A stretch of DNA of 64,000 nt, from assembly GCA_023458415.1 (NCBI GenBank), contig JAEWZO010000023.1, forward strand, positions 8,157 to 72,156, given 5' to 3'. The stretch comes from Bacteroidota bacterium. Its GTDB lineage: Bacteria > Bacteroidota > Bacteroidia > Flavobacteriales > Weeksellaceae. The translations under genes were made by a program, and so were the position numbers. Positions 25,825 to 33,146 of the stretch are shown piece by piece. Positions within the stretch are counted from its first letter, which is position 1. Every line of letters starts with the position of its first letter. Below the pieces are notes generated by a model. That model was not told the origin of the DNA. It worked only from the letters and a program-made list of their open reading frames with translations, and did not search any database.

Positions 25825-28566
25825 TTAAATTTTCAAATCAACATTGTTTAATCGTAGCGAATTGAGGATTACTGATAGTGAACTGAAGCTCATCGCAGCT
25901 GCAGCAATCATTGGACTCAAAAGGATTCCGAAGAAAGGGTAGAGCAGTCCTGCCGCCACCGGAATTCCCAAAGTATTGTAGATAAAGGCAAAGAACAGAT
26001 TTTGTTTGATGTTTCTCAATAGTTTTTCGCTGAGGATTTTCGATTTTGCCACACCCGGAATATCACCTTTCACCAAAGTGATTTCTGCGCTTTCTATCGC
26101 GACATCGCTTCCTGTTCCCATTGCGATTCCGATGTTCGACTGTGCTAAAGCAGGTGCGTCATTAATTCCGTCGCCCGTCATTGCTACGATTTTTCCTTCA
26201 TTCTGCAGTTTTTTTACCTCTTCCATTTTGTCTTCTGGAAGTGCACTTGCAATATATTTTTTGATACCGAGTTCGTTGGCGACCGCTTTTGCCGTGTGTT
26301 CGTTATCGCCGGTAATCATGATGACTTCAACGCCGTCATTCTGTAAAAATTCCACAGCTTTTTTGGAAGTTGGTTTAATTTTATCCGAGAAAGTGAGGAA
26401 TCCTAAAACATTTCCGCCTTTTGAAAGATAAGAAACCGTTCTTGCCTTATCCTGGTTTTCAATGACTTTGTTTTTCAATTCCTGGGGAATTGATACGTTG
26501 AACTGTTCAAGTAAAGCAGCATTTCCCAGAAGAACAGTTTCTCCGGAAATCTCACCTTTAATTCCTTTTCCCGAAATATTTTCAAAATCAGAAACATTTT
26601 CAAAATCGGAAATTGCTTCTTTAAACTGTTTAACGACAGCAGTTGCAAGCGGATGTTCTGAATTTTGATTCAGTGATGCAGCCAGTTTCAGGATTTCTCT
26701 TTTATCCGCATTTTCAAACGACACAATTTCTTCCAGACTTGGTTTTCCTTCGGTTAAAGTTCCTGTTTTATCGGTGATCAGAACGTTTACTTTGTTCATC
26801 TGTTCCAGCGCTTCGGCATTTTTAATCAGGATTCCGTTTTGAGCGCCTTTCCCGATTCCCACCATCATACTCATCGGCGTTGCCAATCCCAAAGCACACG
26901 GACATGCCACAATTAATACTGCCACTGCATTCGCAAAAGCAAGCATCCATCGGTTTTCACCACCAAAAATCAGCCATGCTGCAAAAGTGAGTATTGCGAT
27001 AACGATTACGGTTGGAACAAATATTTTGGAAATTTTATCTGCGAGTTTCTGCATCGGTGCTTTGCTTCTACTTGCAGAATTTACCATTTCAATAATTTTT
27101 GAAAGTACTGTGTCACTGCCTACTTTTTCCGCAACCATCAGAAAAGTTCCGTTACCGTTAATGGTTCCGGCTGTTACCGAATCATTCAGTATTTTTTCTG
27201 CTGGAATAGGTTCGCCGGTAATCATACTTTCATCAATACTTGAATTTCCTTCCGTTATTTTTCCGTCCACTGGAATGCGTTCTCCCGGTTTTACACGAAG
27301 AATATTTCCTTCCGCCACATCTTCCACATGGATTTTTTTCTCTTGTCCCTCAACAATCAGGTTGGCTTCCTCCGGGGCTAGATTCATCAATGCTTCAATG
27401 GCTTTTCCTGTGCGTTCATGGGCTTTTGCTTCCATCAGCTGTCCCATAATTACCAAGGTGAGAATTACGGCAACTGCTTCAAAATAGAGCGGAACTTTTC
27501 CGTCGTGTCTCATTTCATGCGGAAGAATTCCAGGCAAAAACAGCGCAACCAAACTGAACAGAAATGCCGCTGCAACGCCCAGTGCAATGAGTGAAAACAT
27601 GTTGAGATTCCAGGTTTTGAATGAACGCCATCCGCGCTGCATCAGAAACCAACCGGAATAGAAAAGTACAGGAAGCGTCAGAATCAGTTCGAGGATTCCC
27701 TGAATTTGATGTGAAAAAGGCCATTCGATGAACATTCCGCCCATCGACAGGATGAAAACGGGAATGGTAAATGCCAAAGCAATCCAGAATTTTTTTGATA
27801 AAATCTTTACCGTGTCATCTTGGACAACTTCGCCGGTTTTGCCGGGAATCTGAACGAGATCCATCCCGCAAACCGGACAACCCACGTTGGAATCGTACAC
27901 TTTATCACCTTCGCAGAACATGGGGCAGTAGTATTTACCTACATTTTGCTGGAGGCTGGAGGCGGGATGCTGGATGCTTCCGTGCGTATGCATATGGCTT
28001 ACTGCTTCCTGCTTCCTGCTTTCTTCAATCAGTTCGGGAGTTATTTCCTCTAAGTGCATATGACAAACCGGACAGCCAGTGTCGGAATCGTAGACTTTAT
28101 CACCTTCGCAGAACATTGGACAGAAATATTTCCCGAGTTTAGCTTCGGGATTCGAAATTTCTGACTCAAAAGTTTTTACTTTGCTTTTAAATCCGGCTTT
28201 TTCCTCGATTGGAACCAGATACATATTGCAGACCGGACAGCGTTTTCCCTGCTGGAAATACATTTTATCACCTTCGCATTCCATCGGACAATAATAGACG
28301 GAACTTGGCGATACACGGTCTTTTGGAGGAACTGCGGCGTGATTGTGCGAATGCATTTCTGCCAGCGAATAATGTCCTGCTTTTTTCAGTTCAGAATTGA
28401 TTTTTGTCAGATCAATTTCCTGATCAGATGAAATGTTAGCGGTGTTTTTTTCAAGGTTTATTTCGGCGGTGATGCCATCGAGAGAATTCAGGGTTTCTGA
28501 AATTTTTTTCTGACAACCCGAACAGGTCATTCCCTCAACTTTATACTGTTTCTGCATGATACTCAT
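25825..28566 (-). CDS. copA: Copper-translocating P-type ATPase with HMA and three tandem metal-binding domains
   Basis: A 913-residue P1B-type ATPase expected to export copper across the inner membrane. The N-terminus is an HMA domain (Cys pair in GMTCSGC, residues 12-18), then a His-rich linker. Three 'heavy-metal binding' modules follow at about 91-121, 147-175 and 211-241. Each has the pattern YYCPM.CEGDK...CPVC.M, giving four Cys and Met ligands. The pump core has CPCALGLATP (membrane metal site, near 555), DKTGTLTEG (phosphorylated Asp, near 600), the HP motif in NSEHPLATA and GDGINDAPAL. Start is ATG 28566 or 28557. The linker between modules two and three is encoded by heptanucleotide repeats. 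An HMA-AraC regulator lies directly upstream and is the likely controller. Confidence 0.95.
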   Translation of the reverse strand: MSIMQKQYKVEGMTCSGCQKKISETLNSLDGITAEINLEKNTANISSDQEIDLTKINSELKKAGHYSLAEMHSHNHAAVPPKDRVSPSSVYYCPMECEGDKMYFQQGKRCPVCNMYLVPIEEKAGFKSKVKTFESEISNPEAKLGKYFCPMFCEGDKVYDSDTGCPVCHMHLEEITPELIEESRKQEAVSHMHTHGSIQHPASSLQQNVGKYYCPMFCEGDKVYDSNVGCPVCGMDLVQIPGKTGEVVQDDTVKILSKKFWIALAFTIPVFILSMGGMFIEWPFSHQIQGILELILTLPVLFYSGWFLMQRGWRSFKTWNLNMFSLIALGVAAAFLFSLVALFLPGILPHEMRHDGKVPLYFEAVAVILTLVIMGQLMEAKAHERTGKAIEALMNLAPEEANLIVEGQEKKIHVEDVAEGNILRVKPGERIPVDGKITEGNSSIDESMITGEPIPAEKILNDSVTAGTINGNGTFLMVAEKVGSDTVLSKIIEMVNSASRSKAPMQKLADKISKIFVPTVIVIAILTFAAWLIFGGENRWMLAFANAVAVLIVACPCALGLATPMSMMVGIGKGAQNGILIKNAEALEQMNKVNVLITDKTGTLTEGKPSLEEIVSFENADKREILKLAASLNQNSEHPLATAVVKQFKEAISDFENVSDFENISGKGIKGEISGETVLLGNAALLEQFNVSIPQELKNKVIENQDKARTVSYLSKGGNVLGFLTFSDKIKPTSKKAVEFLQNDGVEVIMITGDNEHTAKAVANELGIKKYIASALPEDKMEEVKKLQNEGKIVAMTGDGINDAPALAQSNIGIAMGTGSDVAIESAEITLVKGDIPGVAKSKILSEKLLRNIKQNLFFAFIYNTLGIPVAAGLLYPFFGILLSPMIAAAAMSFSSLSVILNSLRLNNVDLKI
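27949..28022. repeat. Heptanucleotide repeat blocks inside copA
   Basis: On the plus strand, CTGGAGG, CTGGAGG, CGGGATG, CTGGATG run without gaps (27949-27976). After 25 bases, CTGCTTC, CTGCTTC, CTGCTTT follow (28002-28022). They encode the linker around residues 183-207 between the second and third metal-binding modules. Confidence 0.65.
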
Positions 28567-28643
28567 TTAAACTTCAAATTTCCGAAGATGAATTTAAAGT
28601 AAGTTATAGATATCGGGAAAAGAGTTACAGATTTTGGAAACGG

Positions 28644-29204
28644 TTACAGCGAATCAATGGAAACGCGGCTATTTTTCTTCAATTTTTTGAATTCTGTTGG
28701 AGTGAATCCGGTTGTATTCTTAAACTGCGACGAAAGATGCTGAACGCTTTTGTAGCCAAGCTTTCCGGCGATTTCAGTGAGAGATAATTCATTATAAAAA
28801 AGCAGTTCTTTTACTTTTTCGATTTTCTGAAGAATGAAATACTGCTCTAAGGTAATGCCCTGATTCTGAGAAAAAAGTTTGGAAATCGCACTGTAGTCGC
28901 GGTGCATTTCATTGCTTAGGAATTCGGACAGAATAAAATTTTCGGGGATATCCAGTTCTGCAATTTTGCTGATGATGAGATTCTTGGTTTGTTCAATCTG
29001 CTTCTGCGACTGATCTTCCAGAATTTCGAATCCGATTTTTTTTAATTCGGAATTTAACACTTCTAACTGTGAATTGCTCAGGTCTTTCGATGTTTCCACC
29101 GAGCCGAGTTCCACGGAAAGCATTTCGATATTCAGATTTTGAAAAATCTGTGAAACCGCCATTTCGCAGCGGCTGCAGACCATATTTTTGATGAAGATTT
29201 TCAT
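28644..29204 (-). CDS. AraC-family regulator with N-terminal HMA-like metal-binding domain
   Basis: A 186-residue one-component regulator. Residues 1-70 look like a heavy-metal-associated domain: the start MKIFIKNMVCSRCEMAV has the CxxC metal site, and VLNSELKKIGFEI matches its last helix and strand. Residues 85-180 are an AraC-type DNA-binding region: FLSNEMHRDYSAISKLFSQ as first helix-turn-helix, then LSLTEIAGKLGYKSVQHLSS and FKNTTGFTPTEFKK. It lies 77 bases upstream of copA on the same strand, and its ATG overlaps the thioesterase stop by four bases (ATGA). The simple model is that Cu(I) binds the Cys pair and switches transcription of copA. Metal identity and sign of regulation are inferred. 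Confidence 0.88.
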   Translation of the reverse strand: MKIFIKNMVCSRCEMAVSQIFQNLNIEMLSVELGSVETSKDLSNSQLEVLNSELKKIGFEILEDQSQKQIEQTKNLIISKIAELDIPENFILSEFLSNEMHRDYSAISKLFSQNQGITLEQYFILQKIEKVKELLFYNELSLTEIAGKLGYKSVQHLSSQFKNTTGFTPTEFKKLKKNSRVSIDSL

Positions 29205-29596
29205 TGTTTCGAATTCAGACGGTCGCTTACATATTCAATCTGAGTTTTTCCGTGACGGGTTGGTTTACCTTTTTCATCAACGCCAACGAAAATAATTTTG
29301 TCGATGGTGATGATGGTTTGCCGCGTCATCATATTCCGTACTTCACAGCGAAGCGTGATGGAAGTAATTCCAAAGTCGGTTGCTTCGATCCCAATTTCGA
29401 TAATATCGCCCTGTTTCGCAGAACTAACAAAATTGATTTCGGAAATATATTTAGTCACACAACGCGGTGTTTCCAGCTGAACGATGGCATAAAGTGCTGC
29501 TTCTTCATCAATCCACTGCAAAAGTCTTCCGCCAAAAAGAGTATGATTCGGATTAAGGTCTTCTGGTTTGATCCATTTTCTGGTGTGGTAATTCAT
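29201..29596 (-). CDS. Hotdog-fold acyl-CoA thioesterase
   Basis: A 131-residue thioesterase of the YciA/BFIT-like hotdog group, hydrolysing acyl-CoA to free acid and CoA. NPNHTLFGGRLLQWIDEEAA carries the typical Asn, the GG turn and the acidic residue in the central helix. Later strands include EISFVSS-like SEINFVSSAKQGDIIEIG and DKIIFVGVDEKGKPTRHGK. The start at 29596 (MNYHTRKWIKPEDLNPNHT) matches the family; 24 further codons are open upstream but read as unrelated sequence. Its stop overlaps the AraC regulator start (ATGA), so they are probably translated from one message. Why a thioesterase would be coupled to a metal regulator is not clear. Confidence 0.9.
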   Translation of the reverse strand: MNYHTRKWIKPEDLNPNHTLFGGRLLQWIDEEAALYAIVQLETPRCVTKYISEINFVSSAKQGDIIEIGIEATDFGITSITLRCEVRNMMTRQTIITIDKIIFVGVDEKGKPTRHGKTQIEYVSDRLNSKQ

Positions 29597-29671
29597 AATG
29601 TCAAATTTAGGCAAATTTACCACGGATTTCAAAAGAAACCAATTGAGTGGAGCGATTGACAGAATCAATGC

Positions 29672-29923
29672 TTAAAGAAGATTTCTCTTTTTAAGTTCTG
29701 CGCGGTTTTTTTTCCAGGTTGAAAAAGTATTCAGGTAGATCGGAAGAAAAACAATTGGCATAACTGTAAATATGCTGAATCCATCCCTTCCTGTCAGGAA
29801 AATTGCCAACACAGCCATGATTACAAATGAGACGATGGTGATAATTCCGATACCGCGAAAAGCTTTTTCTGCTTTAATCAGAGCTTCGTCTGACATTTCT
29901 TCTAAAGGAGAATTTTTTTTCAT
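29672..29923 (-). CDS. Small two-helix membrane protein
   Basis: An 83-residue protein of unknown function. Two hydrophobic segments (about 24-46, GIGIITIVSFVIMAVLAIFL; and about 50-66, FSIFTVMPIVFLPIYL) are separated by a short charged loop. The C-terminus is strongly basic (WKKNRAELKKRNLL) and by the positive-inside rule should be cytosolic. No motif is recognised. The ATG overlaps the stop of the gene at 29920 by four bases (ATGA), which supports both being real and co-translated. It lies 75 bases upstream of the thioesterase start. Confidence 0.7.
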   Translation of the reverse strand: MKKNSPLEEMSDEALIKAEKAFRGIGIITIVSFVIMAVLAIFLTGRDGFSIFTVMPIVFLPIYLNTFSTWKKNRAELKKRNLL

Positions 29924-30210
29924 TTTAACATTCTATTGTCTATCAGTTCTATACTGTTTATTGATGATATTGGCGAAATTAACACTATTTTTGGATAAAT
30001 GTAGAAGAATAAAGCATATAACGCGACAGTTCCACTGATGAGCGGATCTTCTGTTATTGCAGCTACCGGACTCAGTAAAACATCCATCACTGATGCATAA
30101 CTGAGATAATTAACTCCCAATTTATAAAATGTGATGGTTTCCCGAAAAATTCCCAGGATTACAAGATACAGATATCCTAAAGGCAAGTAATGAGTAAAGC
30201 GGTCAAACAT
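29920..30210 (-). CDS. Small hydrophobic membrane protein
   Basis: A 96-residue protein with two or three hydrophobic stretches (PLGYLYLVILGIF, VMDVLLSPVAAI, GTVALYALFFYIYPKIVLIS). No known domain is recognised. It ends in the ATGA overlap with the next small membrane gene, so the two may form one small complex or pair. Upstream it is separated by 32 bases from the DUF6157 gene on the same strand. Gene reality rests on the coupled overlap and on the membrane-like composition. Function unknown. Confidence 0.6.
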   Translation of the reverse strand: MFDRFTHYLPLGYLYLVILGIFRETITFYKLGVNYLSYASVMDVLLSPVAAITEDPLISGTVALYALFFYIYPKIVLISPISSINSIELIDNRMLK

Positions 30211-30242
30211 ACAAAGGAATTAAATTTCTTCAAATATAAAAT

Positions 30243-30659
30243 TTAAGTTCTTTTACTCCGCATTGCTTTCACTTTTTTTACAGAATCGTCCTTTAGGAAA
30301 ATTTCATATTCACTACTTTCCATCGGAATTAAAGCGACTTTTCCTTCTCGATCAGAATGGATGCCGAATCCATATCTTTTGGTGAGTGGAGAAGACCTGA
30401 AACAGGCGCGCCCTATTGAAAAATAAAGGTTGCGTTCAAACTCTTTTTCTTCATCGCCTGATATTCCGTTTTTTGCAGCGTAAGTTTCAAAAATTACATC
30501 ATCGGAAGTGTAGAGATAGGGATTTTTCAGCAGCATTTCGTACTGAAGATTCGCAATAGTTTTTTCCTTTTTCTCAGGCGGAATCTGGGATTGCGAAACC
30601 GGACAGTCGTCCGCGACTTCAATAAAAGTATTGGTATAGTTGGTGGTGTGCTGTTTCAT
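30243..30659 (-). CDS. DUF6157 family protein
   Basis: A 138-residue soluble protein. The opening HTTNYTNTFIEVADDCPVSQ and the phrases NLQYEMLLKNPYLYTSDDVI, FFSR-like YFSIGRACFRSSPLTKRYG and FGIHSDREGKVALIP match my recollection of DUF6157, a widespread family of unknown function. No signal peptide or membrane helix. It is the first gene of the run leading toward copA, but a shared transcript is not proven. Basic tail KKVKAMRSKR. Confidence 0.8.
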   Translation of the reverse strand: MKQHTTNYTNTFIEVADDCPVSQSQIPPEKKEKTIANLQYEMLLKNPYLYTSDDVIFETYAAKNGISGDEEKEFERNLYFSIGRACFRSSPLTKRYGFGIHSDREGKVALIPMESSEYEIFLKDDSVKKVKAMRSKRT

Positions 30660-30724
30660 ATTTCAAATGTAAAAAAAACTCATCCCGCAATGCTGAATGA
30701 GTTTTTATTAAAAGTTGATGATTC

Positions 30725-32179
30725 TTATTTTACTAATAGTTTAGTTGTAGATTTTTTGCCTTCAGACTGATACAGCAAAATATAAACTCCTGCTTTCAGG
30801 TTGGTTGAAACGGTGTTTTTTCCTTTTGAAACAATACCCGAATGAACAATTTTTCCACTCATATCCATAATAGAAATATTTCCGGATTTCTCACCTTCAA
30901 ACGTAAATGTTCCTTTACTCGGATTTGGATAAATCGAAGATTTGATTGCGTTCGCTTCCGTTGTTGCTAAAGTTTCTGCGCACAGATACGGACTGAAATT
31001 TACCAAACCAAGAGCGGCGTCGTCAACCTGATGGCTGATTACTTCTTCAACCATTGCATCGGTAGAAAGTTCATTTTCTCTCCAGCAATTGTTAGTCGCA
31101 CTGATGTTATTTGAAGTATTATTGAAAAGCGCATATAGAATTCCGCCATTTCCATTATCGAAAAATATGTTTTCACCTACGCTTCCCAAGAAACCACCAC
31201 CTAAATCTGCGTTTGCGCCCTGAACAAGCGTAACACCCCATAAACTGCCGCGAATCTGGTTTTTCTCAATTTTTATCTGCATATTTCCATAAAGGTTAAT
31301 ACCGCTTCCTCCGTTCTGTGGGTTGGTTTCTACTTCGTTATCTGTAAGGATATTGTTCGAAATCGTTCCTGTGCAGTTATTTCCCGTGATGGTAATACCA
31401 TAACGATTGTCAGTCACAATATTTCCGTCGATTAAGACATCATTTGGAACTCCAAGAAGTGAAGAAACAGAAATGCCTCCAACTTTTGTTAAGTTACGAT
31501 TTCCAATTACGGTGTTATTCAAAACTTTTGTAGTTGCACCTACACCACTTGGTCCTAAATTAATCTGCGGACGGTTACTGTCGCCCAATGTGTTGTGATA
31601 CAGATAATTATTCTGAATAACTGGAGCAACACTTACATTCGCGCCTGATCCAAAAACGGCTAGATGATTTTCCAAAAATTGCGAATTCTGAAAAACCGGA
31701 GCACCTTCAGAAAGTTGAATGGCACTTGAAGTTACTAAACCCGCTTTAAAATATTTTACAATACAGTTGTCCATCAGGAAATTACCTGTAGACACTCTGA
31801 TTCCACCTCCGTATTCAAATGTGGTATTTTTTACTTCGGCAGTGGAAGTATCCTGAAAATGAATTCCTCTGAAAAGCGCTGCAGGATCTGTAGCTGTTAC
31901 CACAAAATTTGTCGCGGTTGTAGTATAGTTTCCTGCGATATTCAACTGAATTCCACCATCAATTTTAAGAGTTGTGTTTTCGTCAATAACCAAATTATCA
32001 CCTGCAGAGATGGTAATATTTGCAGTCATCTGATAATCGGTACCGTTGTTAACAAGTACCGTTGGAGCCGCCGCTGAAAGAGAACTTAGTGTATAATTCT
32101 GTCCGTTTCCGGGAGAAGTGAACTGAGAAAACATCGTTGCCGAAACAGCAATTCCGAAAAGTGTAAAAATTTTATTCAT
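30725..32179 (-). CDS. Secreted right-handed beta-helix repeat protein with T9SS sorting domain
   Basis: A 484-residue exported protein. The N-terminus MNKIFTLFGIAVSATMFSQ is a signal peptide. Residues about 60-380 show parallel beta-helix coils with regular Asn/Gly turns: IDENTTLKIDGGIQL, NFLMDNCIVKYFKAG, QNSQFLENHLAVFGSG, IDGNIVTDNRYGITITGNNC, NILTDNEVETNPQNG. The tail from about 410 is a T9SS type A signal: SSIYPNPSKGTFTFEG, NISIMDMSGKIVHSG, LKAGVYILLYQ, ending TKLLVK. Such folds often bind or cut polysaccharides, but no catalytic residues stand out, so it may be structural or adhesive. A TACTTTTG -7 box lies 20 bases upstream. Confidence 0.88.
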   Translation of the reverse strand: MNKIFTLFGIAVSATMFSQFTSPGNGQNYTLSSLSAAAPTVLVNNGTDYQMTANITISAGDNLVIDENTTLKIDGGIQLNIAGNYTTTATNFVVTATDPAALFRGIHFQDTSTAEVKNTTFEYGGGIRVSTGNFLMDNCIVKYFKAGLVTSSAIQLSEGAPVFQNSQFLENHLAVFGSGANVSVAPVIQNNYLYHNTLGDSNRPQINLGPSGVGATTKVLNNTVIGNRNLTKVGGISVSSLLGVPNDVLIDGNIVTDNRYGITITGNNCTGTISNNILTDNEVETNPQNGGSGINLYGNMQIKIEKNQIRGSLWGVTLVQGANADLGGGFLGSVGENIFFDNGNGGILYALFNNTSNNISATNNCWRENELSTDAMVEEVISHQVDDAALGLVNFSPYLCAETLATTEANAIKSSIYPNPSKGTFTFEGEKSGNISIMDMSGKIVHSGIVSKGKNTVSTNLKAGVYILLYQSEGKKSTTKLLVK

Positions 32180-32198
32180 AATATTTTTCTTTTGAGTT

Positions 32199-32206
32199 CA
32201 AAAGTA
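32199..32206 (-). promoter_or_regulatory. -7 box for the beta-helix protein gene
   Basis: TACTTTTG on the minus strand (32206-32199), matching TAnnTTTG. No TTG at -33. Confidence 0.4.
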
Positions 32207-32232
32207 GTTAATCCTATGCGTTCCGCGATAAC

Positions 32233-32261
32233 TTGCAGGTAATTTCTTTAATGTAATTTTG
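32233..32261 (+). promoter_or_regulatory. Promoter for the aldo/keto reductase gene
   Basis: TTG (32233-32235), an 18-base spacer and TAATTTTG (32254-32261). The -7 box contains the TTG codon that could otherwise be read as a start, so the ATG at 32277 is preferred. Confidence 0.65.
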
Positions 32262-32276
32262 CAGAAATTTTTTAGA

Positions 32277-33146
32277 ATGAATTTTTCAGAAATCATTATC
32301 GGTGTTATGAGATGGGGAATTTGGGGCGCAAATCTTTCAGAAAGAGATGTGCAACAACTGATAGATACCTCACTTGAAGAGAATCTATACACTTTTGATC
32401 ACGCAGATATTTATGGAGGCTATACCACGGAAAAACTTTTTGGAAATGCCGTTTCTGAAATGAATTTAAATCGTGAAAGCTACCAGTTGATTTCGAAATG
32501 TGGAATTGAATATCCCGGCGGCGAGAAACCTTATAAAATTAAGTCCTACAATTATTCTATGAAGTATATTCTGAAATGTGTAGATGAAAGTTTGCAGAAC
32601 TTGAAAACCGATTATCTTGATTTGCTGTTGCTCCATCGCCCTTCACCGTTGATGAATCCGGAAGAAATTGCCGCTGCATTTGGTGTTTTGAGAAGCAATG
32701 GAAAAGTACGGGATTTTGGCATTAGTAATTTTACACCGTCGCAGTTTGAACTTATTCATCAGTATTTCCCGTTTTTAGTGACGAACCAGATTGAAATTTC
32801 ACTGAACGAAACCAAAGCGTTTTATGACGGAACACTTGAACAAATGATAATGAAAAAACTTCGTCCAATGGCGTATTCGGTGATGGGAAATTATTTTTCA
32901 GAACCTGATTCGGAACAAAACCAAAGAATTAGACCAGTTTTGAAATCTCTCTGCGAAAAATACAGCGCAGATGAAAATCAAATTCTTCTAGCTTTCCTTT
33001 TGAAACATCCGTCCGGAATTCAGCCGGTTATTGCAACTTCAAAACCTGAAAACATCAGAACACTTAAGAAATCTCTTCATCTCAATCTTGATCGTGAAGA
33101 CTGGTTCCGTCTTCTGGAAGCATCTCGCGGTAAAAGAGTCGAATAG
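32277..33146 (+). CDS. Aldo/keto reductase
   Basis: A 289-residue NAD(P)H-dependent oxidoreductase with the TIM-barrel pattern of the family. The catalytic tetrad is visible: Asp and Tyr in FDHADIYGGYTTEKLFG, Lys in LISKCGIEYPGG, His in LLLHRPSPLMNPEE. DFGISNFTPSQFELI and the C-terminal PVIATSKPENIRTLKKSL agree with YdhF/YcsN-type members. The start is set at ATG 32277 because the frame's earlier TTG lies within the -7 promoter box. It is divergent from the beta-helix gene and convergent with the DUF4153 gene; no operon. Physiological substrate unknown. Confidence 0.93.
   Translation: MNFSEIIIGVMRWGIWGANLSERDVQQLIDTSLEENLYTFDHADIYGGYTTEKLFGNAVSEMNLNRESYQLISKCGIEYPGGEKPYKIKSYNYSMKYILKCVDESLQNLKTDYLDLLLLHRPSPLMNPEEIAAAFGVLRSNGKVRDFGISNFTPSQFELIHQYFPFLVTNQIEISLNETKAFYDGTLEQMIMKKLRPMAYSVMGNYFSEPDSEQNQRIRPVLKSLCEKYSADENQILLAFLLKHPSGIQPVIATSKPENIRTLKKSLHLNLDREDWFRLLEASRGKRVE

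Noticed and set aside
27771..28142. Plus-strand open frames opposite the copA metal-binding modules
   Set aside because: Repeated Gly/Arg/Leu-rich text arises from the antisense of three similar modules; copA on the other strand is unambiguous.
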